From the NCBI RefSeq assembly GCF_900094795.1, contig NZ_FMBC01000002.1:1-64000 (forward strand): a stretch of 64,000 nt of DNA, read 5' to 3'. Every line of letters starts with the position of its first letter. Position 1 is the first letter of the stretch. Positions 18,521-30,952 of this stretch are shown in pieces. The notes under the pieces are model-generated. The model saw only the letters and a program-made list of their open reading frames with translations, did no database searches and was not told where the DNA came from. Source of the stretch: Kosakonia oryziphila. Lineage in GTDB: Bacteria > Pseudomonadota > Gammaproteobacteria > Enterobacterales > Enterobacteriaceae. Both the position numbers and the translations under genes were made by a program.

Positions 18521-20041
18521 TTACTGCTGCGGCGGGATATCCGACACATCGGTATGCCCGTCGTCAGCCGCTGCGGGCGTTGCGAGCGAGGCGGAGCCCG
18601 CCGGACGCATTACTTCATCCCACGTTGCCTGCAACGCTTTCATGTTATATTCCGGCTCGCCTTTCGGCTGCATCAGAATCAATGCCATATCCTGCGACAA
18701 CTGCTGATGCAGATCCTGATTCAGCATCTCCGGCGTAAGGCCACTTAAGAATTTCTGGCGCAGCTTTTGGTACTGCTCCGGCGCAATATCCACCACCTGG
18801 TTCTGCCATGAGCGCAGCCGCTGGCCGATCAAAATATCGGTATTGGCACGGGCGTAGGTCGCGAAAAGCTTTTGCAGTTCAAGGTCTTTCTGCGCAATCA
18901 GCGCCTTAAATTCCTCTTCCGGCAGACCTTTTTCACGAACTTTCGCCAGTTCGCGCGCGATCACGCCGACATTGGCGTTGAGCTTGTCGTTTGGCGTATC
19001 AACGTTGATGGCGCACTGCGCGCGCTGGAACAGCACGCGGCAATCAAAGCCCAGACCGATATCTTTGACGTTATTTTTCGTCAGGTTCTGCTGAATATGC
19101 CAGAACAGCGCTTCACGCGCCAAATCCGCACGCCAGTAGCGTTCCAGCGCTGCGGATTCGCGGATCGGCTGCCATGCAGAATCCCACATAATCGACAACC
19201 TATCCTGGGTGACCGACTCGCTCATCAGGCTGACCGCCTGGTGCGGCAGCGGAGAAAGCATGGCCATCGGCGCGGGCGTCTGGCGTTTACCTTTCAGTTC
19301 GCCGAAGGTTTTGCTAATTTGCTCGGCTACTGCGCGGCTATCCACATTGCCGACCACCACCAACGTCATGGCGTCCGGCGTGTACCACTTTGCGTAGTAC
19401 GCTTTCAGCTGTGCCGCATCAATTGGCTCTTTCAGCATTTCCGCTGGATCGTGTCCCAACAGAGATGAACCCTTCAGGCGGTAGCGCCACCAGCTATCTT
19501 TGGTATCAGCAGGCCAGGTTGCCACCATATCGTTACTGGCGAGCGCGTGACTGATGGTGGCAGGCGTAATGGTGAGTTTGCCCGCCGCATCCGCCAGGTA
19601 GACCAGCGCTTCTTTCAGCAAGTCCATGCGGTTATTTGGCTGGTCCATTCGGTTATTCGGCAGGCTCAGGTTGTACTGCGTGTATTCATAGGAAACCAAC
19701 GCTGGCGGGAGCGGGCGTTTAGGGTCGATCCCTTGTTGCCACAGCGAACGAACCTGCGCCGGTTCAAGACGACCGCTGTGGGTCAGCACGACGCGGGGAA
19801 TAAAATGGGTATAGCCGCGCTGTTGCGTACTTTCAGCGAGCGAACCGGTATCAATAGACAGGCGAATTTCAATGCGATCGCCGGGACGCTGCGGCGTGGC
19901 TAATATCTGCCACTGGAAACCGTTCGTCAGTGTCCCTTGTTGCCAGGCCGGGTCGGGCTGGAGCGCATCTGCCTGCACATAACCGACGGCTGCCAGCATC
20001 AGCAAACCGCCCGTTAACAGTCGAATTTTTGTGCCCTGCAT
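18521..20041 (-). CDS. yhjJ: Periplasmic M16-like protein YhjJ, probably not catalytic
   Basis: Exported protein of 506 residues with a signal peptide (LLTGGLLMLAAVGYVQA) and two M16 insulinase-like lobes. The zinc-binding motif HxxEH, expected near GSLAESTQQRGYTHFIPR, reads HFIPR, so the second His and the Glu are missing. That argues against peptidase activity through the normal M16 site. The C-terminal lobe has the R/Y-containing segment typical of M16 inactive halves. Its position between kdgK and dctA matches E. coli. The function is unknown. Confidence 0.88.
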   Translation of the reverse strand: MQGTKIRLLTGGLLMLAAVGYVQADALQPDPAWQQGTLTNGFQWQILATPQRPGDRIEIRLSIDTGSLAESTQQRGYTHFIPRVVLTHSGRLEPAQVRSLWQQGIDPKRPLPPALVSYEYTQYNLSLPNNRMDQPNNRMDLLKEALVYLADAAGKLTITPATISHALASNDMVATWPADTKDSWWRYRLKGSSLLGHDPAEMLKEPIDAAQLKAYYAKWYTPDAMTLVVVGNVDSRAVAEQISKTFGELKGKRQTPAPMAMLSPLPHQAVSLMSESVTQDRLSIMWDSAWQPIRESAALERYWRADLAREALFWHIQQNLTKNNVKDIGLGFDCRVLFQRAQCAINVDTPNDKLNANVGVIARELAKVREKGLPEEEFKALIAQKDLELQKLFATYARANTDILIGQRLRSWQNQVVDIAPEQYQKLRQKFLSGLTPEMLNQDLHQQLSQDMALILMQPKGEPEYNMKALQATWDEVMRPAGSASLATPAAADDGHTDVSDIPPQQ

Positions 20042-20217
20042 GTGAACCCCTAATCAACATTCCTGGTTAAAAAGTATGCCCGCCAAAAGGAGGCAAAAGA
20101 GAGATAAAAACACTTCGCTTTTAGACCGCAGGAAACGCAAAACGTCACAACACGAAGCGAATTTTCCCGAAAACTCATCATGAATGGTAACGAAGACAGG
20201 GGTTAATTATGCGCAGG

Positions 20218-20273
20218 AGCCAGCAGTCCGACAAGGGCTGCTGGCTTAAAAGCCTATCCCATTAGGCTCTAAG
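20218..20273. repeat. Hairpin plus short remnant of the MITE ends
   Basis: AGCCAGCAG (20218–20226) and CTGCTGGCT (20238–20246) form a 9-bp stem downstream of dctA on the minus strand, a possible terminator. It is followed at 20248–20273 by AAAGCCTATCCC then ATTAGGCTCTAAG, which resembles the two ends of the repeat at 49943–50090 joined without its middle. Confidence 0.5.
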
Positions 20274-20281
20274 TACCGAAA

Positions 20282-21583
<1,302 letters not shown>

Positions 21584-21735
21584 TTAAAACCTCAGGCTTT
21601 ATAGGGCTTTCATTAAGCCTGCGGTTTAAAAATAACACCCGACAAACATGACAGAAATGAACTTGCATCAAATCAGAAACAACAATGTTAAAAGTTTGAG
21701 CTGGCTCGCACAACCTCGTAACAATTTAGAATTTT

Positions 21736-23733
21736 TCACCCCTTTTCCGAAGCGGCAAAGTAGCGATGTTCAAACTGATCCGCCGATGTTGCGCGATCAA
21801 ATAAAAGTCCCTGCGCCATTTCCACACCAGCCGCCGCCAGCCACTCCCGCTGAGCCTGCGTTTCTACGCCTTCGGCGATAATGGGCAGTTCCAGGCTACG
21901 CGCCAGATGAATGATGGACGACACCATGTTGTCGTCCTCCGGCAAACCTTCAACAAACATTTTTTCAATCTTCAGCATATCCACCGGCAGCGATTTCATA
22001 TGATGAAGCTGATGCAGACCGGCATAGCCCATGCCGAAATCATCCAGCGCAATGCGCACCCCGGCATTACGCAGCGGGAGCAGAACCTCCACAGCGGCTT
22101 GCGGATCATCAAGATAGCGGCTTTCCGTCACTTCCAGCATCATCGTCTGCGGGGCGATTCGGTAGCGGTTCAGCAGCGCCAACATGTCCGACACTTTATC
22201 GTGTTGCAGCAACTGCAATGCCGGGAAATTGACCGACAGCGGCAACATAATGCCGCGCGATTGCCAGGCGGCCAGCAGACGGCAGGACTCTTCCAGCATC
22301 CAGTAACCGACTGTCGCCATCAGGCCGCAAGATTCGATGCGTTCAATCATTCCCTGCGGTAAATCCCAGCTCCCATCGGGCTGGCGAACCCGCAACAACG
22401 CTTTCGCGCTGAGCAGTTCACCGCTGTTGATCGCCACCTGCGGCTGAAGCCAGAGCGCAAATTCCCCCTGTTCAAGGGCGGTGAGAATAGCGCTCTCCTG
22501 CGTTAACCGCTGCTGCGCCAGCTCCATCTGCTCCGGATCGAAGAAATGGATCTGGTTTTTCCCTTTACGCTGCGCGCTGGCCAACGCTGACATGCCGCGA
22601 TGATAAAGCTGCCCGGCGCTCAGATCGCCATAACACATTGCCACACCGATATTGGCGTTGGGGCGCAGTTGAATACCGTTCAGCGGAACACGTTCATGAA
22701 TGACAGTGAGTGCTTGCTTACATAACGTCATCGCATGCCACGGTTCCTGCACACCGTTAGCGATAATGGCAAAGTCATAGCCGCTGACCTGTGCCAGCAC
22801 CATGCGCGGAGAAAGCACCGATTTCAGCTTCTCAACCAGCGTGACCAGCAGCACTTCGCGTTGGGACTCCTGCAAAACACTGGCGGTGTCATGCAGCGTT
22901 TCGCAGGAGACAATCATCAGTGCCATTGGCTTTTGCCGGGCCACAGTTTGTTCCAGCATCGCCATCAGGAATGCCTTATTGGGCAAATCCGAAACCGGGA
23001 AGCGAGTAGACTGGGTATTCATCTCTTCAATCTGGCGCAGCAGCATTTGCTGGTTGCGGTTGTAGTTGCGCACCAGAACGCCAATTTCATCATCAGCATG
23101 GTGACCGGGCAGCGTCAACTGATGTCCAATGCTTTCCTGCGCGGACAGTGCGTCCAGTTCGGCAGAGAGCTTGCGCAGCGGATGGACGATCAACCGGTTA
23201 ATGCACCAGGTAATCGCCACGGTAATCATCAGCGACAACAGTAAGTAAGTCGTTACTAACAAAGAGAGCGTGCTGAGGATAAATTTGTAGGTGTGCCAGG
23301 AATCTGCCTGCAACACCAGATACGCCAACGGTTGCGGGTTCGCCGGACGCTCTAGCGAGTAAATCGGCAACGTAATCTGGATCGGTAATTCGAAAAAGCG
23401 GGTAACGGTGACTGGCACCGGATGCTCCGCGATAAAACGTACACGCAGCGCCTGGAATTGATTCGGCAATACCACATCCGCCCGGCTGACCACGCCCGCT
23501 GGTTTGATCTGTTTCAGGATGGTTTCCGCTTCGGGGATATCGGCTTTCAAAATAGCCGCCGAGAGCGGCTCGCGTACAGAGCGGGCAATACTTTCCAGTT
23601 GCGTAGCCGTGTTATAGCGATTCTGCTGTAAGAAGTGAAACAGCAAAATAACGCAGAAAATAAAAACAAACACCATGGAAACACAGGCAACCATGGCCAT
23701 CTGTTTAATAGTTAAAGAACGGCTGACACGCAA
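21736..23733 (-). CDS. pdeK: Membrane HAMP–GGDEF–EAL protein PdeK (YhjK) with a KAL motif
   Basis: Signalling protein of 665 residues: N-terminal membrane helix (about 12–32), periplasmic sensor region, second helix (about 150–175), HAMP, a degenerate GGDEF (SGYDF) and a C-terminal EAL domain. In the EAL domain [31 protein letters not shown] and IIAEGVET are kept, but the EAL motif itself reads SAKALLR, with Lys in place of the metal-binding Glu (codon at 22402–22404, AAA). Catalysis is therefore doubtful. The TTG start at 23733 has GGAGAAG upstream and gives [14 protein letters not shown], as in E. coli. It sits directly downstream of bcsC, a typical association. Confidence 0.92.
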   Translation of the reverse strand: MRVSRSLTIKQMAMVACVSMVFVFIFCVILLFHFLQQNRYNTATQLESIARSVREPLSAAILKADIPEAETILKQIKPAGVVSRADVVLPNQFQALRVRFIAEHPVPVTVTRFFELPIQITLPIYSLERPANPQPLAYLVLQADSWHTYKFILSTLSLLVTTYLLLSLMITVAITWCINRLIVHPLRKLSAELDALSAQESIGHQLTLPGHHADDEIGVLVRNYNRNQQMLLRQIEEMNTQSTRFPVSDLPNKAFLMAMLEQTVARQKPMALMIVSCETLHDTASVLQESQREVLLVTLVEKLKSVLSPRMVLAQVSGYDFAIIANGVQEPWHAMTLCKQALTVIHERVPLNGIQLRPNANIGVAMCYGDLSAGQLYHRGMSALASAQRKGKNQIHFFDPEQMELAQQRLTQESAILTALEQGEFALWLQPQVAINSGELLSAKALLRVRQPDGSWDLPQGMIERIESCGLMATVGYWMLEESCRLLAAWQSRGIMLPLSVNFPALQLLQHDKVSDMLALLNRYRIAPQTMMLEVTESRYLDDPQAAVEVLLPLRNAGVRIALDDFGMGYAGLHQLHHMKSLPVDMLKIEKMFVEGLPEDDNMVSSIIHLARSLELPIIAEGVETQAQREWLAAAGVEMAQGLLFDRATSADQFEHRYFAASEKG

Positions 23734-23956
23734 AATTACTTCTCCAGAGACACAACGCCATGAGTTCAGAGCTAATACAGCAAACTCTGACGCCAGAGTA
23801 TACTCGATCGCAATGCTGTTAGATAAACGGGCTGATAGATCGTTTTCGCAGGCGGAACAACGGCAGAAAAGGAAGATAACTCTTTGAATATCTGGCGATT
23901 AACCGCAGTATCGACAGCCTGTCTTTACCGGGTCTCCCGCCAGGAATGTTCCTGTA

Positions 23957-26900
23957 TTACCAGTCAGCGTACGGCGTCAACGGCTGCGGAGGCATATCCA
24001 TGTCGCCCTGCCAGCCCGCCATTGAATACCGCACGAACAGAATGCCGTGGCTCGGAGTGTAATCCTTCGCCTGCTGAATATCGATACCAGCGCCAATCGA
24101 CCAGTGCGATGTGACACGCCGTTCCACCAGCAACCTTGCGGTATAACCGAACCCGTTCGAACTGCTGCCTGCGCCTAAATTATTTTTATCCGCATACATT
24201 GCCGTACCGTCCGGGAAAAACTGGTTATCCGGGATCAGGTTCTGCAACGGATAACGTAGAATCGAGTCCGTCTTCGAGTGCGACCACGAAACCGAACCAC
24301 CCAGCTCCCACGACCAGTTTTCCGTGCGTTTGCGCCAGTTGACCGGCAAAGCAAAAGAGATATATTGCTGCGGGCTGTAGTAACCACCCTGGCCGAGCGA
24401 ATAACCGCTCAGATCTTTATCGTAGTGCCACAACATATTGTTGACGCCAACGGTCAACCGCTCGTTGTTTTTGTTGATCAGCTTGTAGTAGTAGCCGGTC
24501 ATCCAGCGGACGCGCCAGTTATCTTCGACGTTTTTACCGGTGAGAGTGTCGGCGTTCAGGCTCGACCAGACGCCGTTAGCTTCACCTTTATCGTAACTGA
24601 TGCTGACCCCACCGCCGGTCGCACGCACGCCGCCCCAGGTAGTGCCGGTATTCGGGTCTTTCTGCCCGGCAAAGGCCAGAAGTGAGCTGGAGATCGGACG
24701 CCGATGCGCGTTAACCGTATAACCAATGGGGCCGAGATCGCTACTGTAACTCACGCCGCCAACCACATCGACAACATCAAATCCCATCGGCGTGGTGCCG
24801 ATATCCGCCGCCCAGCTACGGTTTTGCCAGCCGACGGCAACGCTTGCACCGTTCGCGGTCTGGCTGGTGCTGCCGCTACACGGCGTAGCGGAACATGTCC
24901 CCCACCTCGGATCATAAGTGCCGTTGGTGGTGGCAAAACTCCCGGCATCCATATTGACAACGTCGGTGCGAAAGAACATGCGCCCGTCCGATAGCGGCGC
25001 ATCAACCTGCAACATGGTGGTATGCGCTTTCAGGTCAGAATAACCACCCGTACCGCTGGAACCCCAGTAATCATGTTGCAGGGTGGCGTTAACATCTTGC
25101 TGACGGTAAAGATCCGCCGCATCGCTGCGTATGCCGCGCTTCAGCCAGTCATCTTTTTCATCGTTGCGCGTCAGTCGGGTAAAGCTGTCATTATCCGCCG
25201 GGCGCGTAGTAGTAATACTGGAAGCGACCATCGCATCTTTCCAGGTTTCCAGCGCTTGCTGCGGTTCGCCATTTTGCGCTTCGAAACGGGCAGCATCGCG
25301 TAGTACCAGCGCACTTGCCATTGATGGCGGTAGAGATTTAGCCTGCGGTACCAGCACACTGAAAGCCTGCTGCGCGCTGGCGCTATCACCGAGCGACGCC
25401 TGCACCAGCGCAATACGCCGTTGAGTATTGATGGAACGTGGCTGTGTCGCCGTCGGCCCGGCCAGTTTCGCCAGTTGCTGGCGCGCCGCCATCTTATTGC
25501 CTTCTGTGGTATACACTTCCGCAAGGCCGAGTAATGCATCCTCATTGGCCGGTTCACGGTCAAGTACGCGCTGGTAATATTGCCGGGCCGCGCTGAAGTC
25601 GCCGCGCTGCTGCGCCCAGTCAGCCAGCGTTGAATCAATACGCGTGGAAGCTGGTTGCTGGTTTAAGAAGGCAATCGCTTGTGCTTCGTCGCCGCTATCC
25701 CGTAGCCTGTTCGCTTTATCCAGTAACTGGTTGGCTTGCAACCGGTCGGCCAGCTCCTGAATATTGCTGTTCCATTTAGCTTTCGGCAGCCAGTTGAGAT
25801 GATTCAGTGCCGCCATTTCCTGATTATTGCCCGACAAATAAAGCCCAAAGGCAAAGACCTGTTCTGGATCATCCGGCTTTTGCACGGCCAACTGACTCAT
25901 CAGCGAATCGGCCTCGCCACGCCTTGCGGACTGACGTAAATCGCTGGCCAGTCGATAAGTTATCCAGACGTCGCCGGGCGAGAGCACCAGCCGTTTACGT
26001 TGCAACTCCGCGGCCTGCGCCCATTGCCCCTGGTTCTCCAGAGCCGCGGCCTGTTGCGATAAACGCTCGTTAGTCATGCTGCGTTCAATATCGTCAATGC
26101 TGCGCCGCTGACTGGCGGAGAGCGACTGAATAAAACGTTCTGCTTTTTCCGGCGACTGGGCGCGATAAATGTTCGCCAGACCGCGCACCGCATTGCTGTT
26201 GCCGCTGTCCATGCGCAGTGCCTGACGATAGAAACCCTCTGCCGCCGCATTATCCTTGCGCGCCATCGCCGCATCGCCGAGGCCCAGCACCGCATAGCTG
26301 TCGGTGTTATCAATGCTACGTGCTTGCTGGTAAAGACGCTCGGCCTGCGCTGGATTATTGGCTTTCAGCGCCGCATCACCCTGCTGGATCAACAGCCAGT
26401 AGCGGTTCACTTTCAGCAGACTGTCCCATTTGCTACGGCTGCCGCTCGTCGGATCCATAGCGATGGCTTTCTCAAACTGCGTTACCGCACGGGCGCGATC
26501 GCCTTGTTGGGAATACGCCTGCCCCAGCGCGCCCACAGCTTCGCTATCGTTATGGTTAGCATTGACCGTCTGCTGCAATTCCCCCACCGCCTGCGCACCT
26601 TTACCCGCGTCCACTGCCGCAAGGCCCGTGGCGCGAGCGCGAAACGCCGGATCGGCCATCTGTTTTTGCTGCGCAGCAAGCAGTGTACGGGCGCTGTCAA
26701 CAGCATCACCTGCACTGAATATCGTCAGAAAATGCTGTAACGCTTTCACGCTGGCATCACTGACCGGCATGTTCTGAAGTTGCTGATACCAGAGTGTGGC
26801 AGCCGCATCGCGTCCACTGCTCGATTTCGCCATCTGCTCCAGCACAGCATAACCTTCCGCGTCATGACCATCGGCAAACAGCAACTGCGCCAGTGAGTTT

Positions 26901-27454
26901 TGCAACTGATCGTTGCCGGGATAACGGGCGTTCAGCCTTTTTAGCTGATTCACGGCTTCCGCACGGCGCGCCGGGACTTTCGACACCAGCACCCAGTACT
27001 CGACCGCTAAATCGCCATCCGGCGCATTACCTTTAAACAGCGCATCGTAGGCGGCAATCGCTTCCTGTGTATGCCCGGTCGTGGCCTGTAAACGCGCCTG
27101 CTGCAACGCCTGGCGCCCCTCCGCCGTAGAGAGCGACATCGCCAGCAGTGAGGAGTGGTAGGCCCCGGATTCTGGCGCAAGTAGCTTCATCCGATCGAGT
27201 TGCTGTTGCGCGCCGGCATTGTCGCCCTGGCGCAGCAAATAGCGGAAACGGGCGGCAATCACGTCCGGGTTGTTCGGATCGATCAGTTCAAGGCGATAGA
27301 GCGACTGACGGACTAAATCTTCGCGCCTGGTTGCTTCCCCCAGACGCACCTGTTCCAGCAACTGTTGCTGTGCGGCTGTATCCGCCGAGCGCGCGGCGGG
27401 TGCCAGCGCGAGGCCAAGTGAGAAACAAAGAAGACTTACTGTGAACTTGCGCAT
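23957..27454 (-). CDS. bcsC: Cellulose export protein BcsC (operon I)
   Basis: Outer-membrane exporter of 1165 residues. A signal peptide ([17 protein letters not shown]) is followed by about 19 TPR repeats in the periplasm (to about residue 780) and a C-terminal beta-barrel (about 820–1165) ending [19 protein letters not shown]. The sequence is close to E. coli BcsC along its length. The start at 27454 overlaps the end of bcsZ by 19 bases. It is last in the minus-strand operon bcsRQABZC. With an amber codon upstream in bcsA, it may be exporting little unless operon II supplies glucan. Confidence 0.97.
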   Translation of the reverse strand: MRKFTVSLLCFSLGLALAPAARSADTAAQQQLLEQVRLGEATRREDLVRQSLYRLELIDPNNPDVIAARFRYLLRQGDNAGAQQQLDRMKLLAPESGAYHSSLLAMSLSTAEGRQALQQARLQATTGHTQEAIAAYDALFKGNAPDGDLAVEYWVLVSKVPARRAEAVNQLKRLNARYPGNDQLQNSLAQLLFADGHDAEGYAVLEQMAKSSSGRDAAATLWYQQLQNMPVSDASVKALQHFLTIFSAGDAVDSARTLLAAQQKQMADPAFRARATGLAAVDAGKGAQAVGELQQTVNANHNDSEAVGALGQAYSQQGDRARAVTQFEKAIAMDPTSGSRSKWDSLLKVNRYWLLIQQGDAALKANNPAQAERLYQQARSIDNTDSYAVLGLGDAAMARKDNAAAEGFYRQALRMDSGNSNAVRGLANIYRAQSPEKAERFIQSLSASQRRSIDDIERSMTNERLSQQAAALENQGQWAQAAELQRKRLVLSPGDVWITYRLASDLRQSARRGEADSLMSQLAVQKPDDPEQVFAFGLYLSGNNQEMAALNHLNWLPKAKWNSNIQELADRLQANQLLDKANRLRDSGDEAQAIAFLNQQPASTRIDSTLADWAQQRGDFSAARQYYQRVLDREPANEDALLGLAEVYTTEGNKMAARQQLAKLAGPTATQPRSINTQRRIALVQASLGDSASAQQAFSVLVPQAKSLPPSMASALVLRDAARFEAQNGEPQQALETWKDAMVASSITTTRPADNDSFTRLTRNDEKDDWLKRGIRSDAADLYRQQDVNATLQHDYWGSSGTGGYSDLKAHTTMLQVDAPLSDGRMFFRTDVVNMDAGSFATTNGTYDPRWGTCSATPCSGSTSQTANGASVAVGWQNRSWAADIGTTPMGFDVVDVVGGVSYSSDLGPIGYTVNAHRRPISSSLLAFAGQKDPNTGTTWGGVRATGGGVSISYDKGEANGVWSSLNADTLTGKNVEDNWRVRWMTGYYYKLINKNNERLTVGVNNMLWHYDKDLSGYSLGQGGYYSPQQYISFALPVNWRKRTENWSWELGGSVSWSHSKTDSILRYPLQNLIPDNQFFPDGTAMYADKNNLGAGSSSNGFGYTARLLVERRVTSHWSIGAGIDIQQAKDYTPSHGILFVRYSMAGWQGDMDMPPQPLTPYADW

Positions 27455-28548
27455 TCGTGGCCCCAGTCAGGTTGTAACTCACCACGAGGGGTGAAACGAA
27501 AACGGTGCTCATCCCACCCTTGTCCAAACAGGGTAAGAACATAGCTGTAGTAGGCATCGTCACCGGGAAAATGGTCTGCGACGTTCTGCCGCTGCCGGGC
27601 CTGAGCATCGCGATCCTGTAAAAATGGCAACAGCGCAGCAGCAAAACCAACCGGCCCGTTACCGTGGATCTTGCCGGTTGCTACATCCACTTTTTCCGGA
27701 GCCAGGTTATTTTCCTTTGTGACCGTCGCCATCGGTTTAAACTTCGCCAGCAACCGCGCTTTCTGCGTGTCGCTGTCATGCAGCATGCCAGCCCACAAAT
27801 AGACGCGAATCGCATCATAGCTTCCGATCAGCATCTTTTCGTTTTCGCTTTTGAGTTGCCAGCCCTGTCCCTGTTGATACCGCACCCAGTCCGGCGAAAA
27901 ACCTTTTGGCGCGGTCTCCAGCAGCAGCCGCAGATTGGTTTCGCGCAGTGTTGTCCAGGGCGCGCCGAAACGGGTGAAATAGCTCGCCAGTTGCGGCGGC
28001 AAATAGCTGGGGTTAAAGCGCCATGCGCTGTTATCGGCAAAGCCGATTTTTCCCGGTAGCAACATCGACCCAAGCCCAGTCACCTTCACTACCTCTTCTT
28101 TGGCGATGCGGTCTAACAGCGCTTTCCCCAGGCGGGTGTAAGCCTCGTTTTTCCACAAGCGCCCGGCTTCCAGCAGTGACCAGGCGATCCAGAGATCGGC
28201 ATCGGAAGCCGAATTGGTATCCAGCACCGTCCAGTTTTCTACATCTTTTTTCCCCCACAGCCAGGCGGGAAGATGGTCGCTGAGCGAGCCTTGCGCCAGG
28301 TTGTTTTGCGTCCATTGCAACAAGCTCTCGAATGCCTTGCGATCGTTAGCAGCCAGCGCAAAGAACAGCGCATAGCTTTGCCCTTCCGAGGTGGTGATTT
28401 TGCGCGCATCGCCAGGATCCACCACCCGTCCACCATCGCTGATATAGGCCTGTTTAAAATGCTCCCAGGCAGGCCAGGTGCAGGCGGCGCGCGTACTCAT
28501 CGCCGCCAGCATCAGCGCCATCATCACCACCCAACGTAGCGCCTTCAT
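27436..28548 (-). CDS. bcsZ: Periplasmic cellulase BcsZ (operon I)
   Basis: Glycoside hydrolase family 8 endo-beta-1,4-glucanase of 370 residues. The signal peptide runs to about residue 21 ([21 protein letters not shown]). The general-acid Glu is in [14 protein letters not shown], the GH8 signature is [16 protein letters not shown] and the base Asp lies in [11 protein letters not shown]. It trims cellulose during secretion and affects its crystallinity. It overlaps bcsC by 19 bases and lies six bases after bcsB, so it is in the operon. Confidence 0.97.
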   Translation of the reverse strand: MKALRWVVMMALMLAAMSTRAACTWPAWEHFKQAYISDGGRVVDPGDARKITTSEGQSYALFFALAANDRKAFESLLQWTQNNLAQGSLSDHLPAWLWGKKDVENWTVLDTNSASDADLWIAWSLLEAGRLWKNEAYTRLGKALLDRIAKEEVVKVTGLGSMLLPGKIGFADNSAWRFNPSYLPPQLASYFTRFGAPWTTLRETNLRLLLETAPKGFSPDWVRYQQGQGWQLKSENEKMLIGSYDAIRVYLWAGMLHDSDTQKARLLAKFKPMATVTKENNLAPEKVDVATGKIHGNGPVGFAAALLPFLQDRDAQARQRQNVADHFPGDDAYYSYVLTLFGQGWDEHRFRFTPRGELQPDWGHECASSQ

Positions 28549-28554
28549 TACTGA

Positions 28555-30927
28555 TTACTCATGATCCGAATCAAGACGGCGGCGGCTGATAATCCGCAGC
28601 AAGCGCCACAGTACCCATGCCAGCAATACAACGCTGACCGCCGCCAGAATGGCAAGCAGTACCGGATGGTTCGCCAGCGCATACCAGATACGCTCAAACC
28701 ACGGCAAATGGCCGACATAGTAAACATCACCTACGCGCAGACCGTTAACACCGGATTCACGGATCACCGTCACTGAGCCGAAAATCGCCGCACGCTTACC
28801 ACTGTCGTTCATGGCATTGTTCAGCAGTTCGTAGCCACGCGGGCTGTCCGCCAGTAACGCCACAACGCTGCGCTGATCGTTGAACGGCGACTGAAAGCTA
28901 ATCACTGCCGCCATTGGGCCATCGGAGCTGACTGCCGTTTGCGCATCGGCTTTGCGGTCGGCAGAATCCGGTTCACTTGTCATGAATGGCGACTGGCGCA
29001 GCGGCGTTTTCACCCAGCTTTGCGTCGCATTCACCAGCAGGTCGATCTTCTCGTCATTCTTTAACGGTTGCGGGATCGAGCCGATGATCATGATGTCGGC
29101 ATCTTTGCCCTGCAACTGGGTAGCATCATTGGTCAGTTGCATATTAATGGCCGGGAAGCCGGTTTGCGCGCCAATGGTGCCAAGCGTGTCCAGCAGCGTA
29201 CCAACCTGTGCAGGCGTCGCCTGCGCCGGGGTAACAATGATGGTTTGCGACAGATCCGCCATCCGGCTAAACGGAAAGCCTGCGTTAGCAAAGGCGCGTA
29301 GATCCGGCATGGCGATAAAGTGGTAATACTTTGAGAAATCGATGGTTGACTCGTCGCCAATCACCACACGGTTCGGTACTTGCTGGAACGTCATGCAGTT
29401 ATCGATACTGCCGCCCGGCATTGGATTCATATACTGGAAGTCGAAGCGTAACTGATTGACCGCCCCGAGTTTCAGCGCCGGAATCGACACATCCGTTTTG
29501 CTATCCAGAAGACCTTGCAGTACCGGCAGATGCAGCAACAGACGGTTAGTGTCCTGGTTGCTGGTCAGGTTGAAGTATTGCAGGAACTGGTTATTCAGGC
29601 TGATATCCATGCGCGAGCTATCTTTGGTCAACGGCGCGGTGTAACGATAGCTGAGATTCATATCGATACCGGTGCTGCGCAGCAGATAGAGATCCGGTGG
29701 CAAATTCAGCGACACGTTGATGGATGAAGGCTCCAGCCCGGTGGACTGCAACTGTTCCTCATAAGTTTTCAGCTCGCCGAAGCTCACCGGACGGTCAGTA
29801 CGCACCCAATTCGGCGCGTCATAGGGCTGGCGAGCCAGTAGCGGTTTCACTTCGTCCACCGTGACGCTATCGCCACGGAACAGCACGTTCCCCTGAGCGA
29901 TACCTTTTGCCGCCTGCAACAGATCTTTATCGTCACGCCCCATCACGATCAGCAGCTTCACATACGGGTTATTCGGATGGTTGATCATGCTGATGGTTGG
30001 CCCTTTTACTGCGGGCGCATCACGCAGGAAATCCGGGCGTTTATCGTTAGTGGCGAACACAATGGCATTACGATCCGGCAGGCTGTTGTAAGAGACCGGA
30101 AAAGTCTGGCCGCGCCAGCCAGCACGGGAACCGAACCACGAAGCGATGATCGCCGCAGCCTGCTGCTGCGCGATGTCCGGCACACCGGCAAAGACCATCG
30201 GCAGGGTTAAAGCCCTATTATCACGCGAGTCGAAGAACGGCACAGGGAAGTGGGAGAGATCGTTTTTCAGTGGCAGACTTTGGTAGGTCATATCAAGCGA
30301 ACTGCTACGACCGATATCCATCCACAGCGTGCTGCTGGCCGGGTTTTCACAAACATCGCGATAGTGGCCGACAAACTCCAGCCGCACACGGTTGAAATCG
30401 GTAATAAACAGCGGGTTGATCGGCACCTGCGCCAGCGTTTTCTTACCGAGCTGCTCTTTGGTGACCGGCAAAACACCCATCAACTCATCATTCAGATAAA
30501 CCTTTAACTGAGATTGTACCGGCAACAGTGACGGTGATGGCGTGTACTCAAGATTAAGTACCGCTTTTGACACCACTTCGTCGCTGCGAACGCCAAATTC
30601 AACACCACCGTCCGGGTTAATGCCGCGTAGCACCATGCTGCCCGGCGGTGGTGCGATCTGCGCGAAGGTGAGTTTGACATCACGGGATGGCGAATCTATC
30701 GCCACCACTGGCGCATTAACGCCTGACATCGCCTGGCCCACAGTATTCCCTGCGGTTGGCGTCAGCGATTCAGCTTGCTGCGGCGCAGGCGTTGCGACCG
30801 GCTCCATAGCCGGTGCGACAGCCGGAGCATTAGGCGCCGGAAGCGAGGGCGCGGCAGAAGTCATCATCGGGGTCAGGGTGCTCACCCCTACCACCACAGC
30901 ACAAATCCAGGAAAGTTTTCTTTTCAT
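28555..30927 (-). CDS. bcsB: Cellulose synthase regulatory subunit BcsB (operon I)
   Basis: Periplasmic, membrane-anchored subunit of 790 residues that guides the glucan from BcsA across the periplasm. A signal peptide (about 1–25) is followed by an Ala/Pro-rich linker, alternating carbohydrate-binding and flavodoxin-like domains, and a C-terminal membrane helix (HPVLLAILAAVSVVLLAWVLWRLL, about 755–778) needed for BcsA activity. It lies 25 bp after bcsA and 6 bp before bcsZ. The frame is intact. Confidence 0.97.
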   Translation of the reverse strand: MKRKLSWICAVVVGVSTLTPMMTSAAPSLPAPNAPAVAPAMEPVATPAPQQAESLTPTAGNTVGQAMSGVNAPVVAIDSPSRDVKLTFAQIAPPPGSMVLRGINPDGGVEFGVRSDEVVSKAVLNLEYTPSPSLLPVQSQLKVYLNDELMGVLPVTKEQLGKKTLAQVPINPLFITDFNRVRLEFVGHYRDVCENPASSTLWMDIGRSSSLDMTYQSLPLKNDLSHFPVPFFDSRDNRALTLPMVFAGVPDIAQQQAAAIIASWFGSRAGWRGQTFPVSYNSLPDRNAIVFATNDKRPDFLRDAPAVKGPTISMINHPNNPYVKLLIVMGRDDKDLLQAAKGIAQGNVLFRGDSVTVDEVKPLLARQPYDAPNWVRTDRPVSFGELKTYEEQLQSTGLEPSSINVSLNLPPDLYLLRSTGIDMNLSYRYTAPLTKDSSRMDISLNNQFLQYFNLTSNQDTNRLLLHLPVLQGLLDSKTDVSIPALKLGAVNQLRFDFQYMNPMPGGSIDNCMTFQQVPNRVVIGDESTIDFSKYYHFIAMPDLRAFANAGFPFSRMADLSQTIIVTPAQATPAQVGTLLDTLGTIGAQTGFPAINMQLTNDATQLQGKDADIMIIGSIPQPLKNDEKIDLLVNATQSWVKTPLRQSPFMTSEPDSADRKADAQTAVSSDGPMAAVISFQSPFNDQRSVVALLADSPRGYELLNNAMNDSGKRAAIFGSVTVIRESGVNGLRVGDVYYVGHLPWFERIWYALANHPVLLAILAAVSVVLLAWVLWRLLRIISRRRLDSDHE

Positions 30928-30952
30928 CGCGTTTTCATCATTGTTAAGCCAG

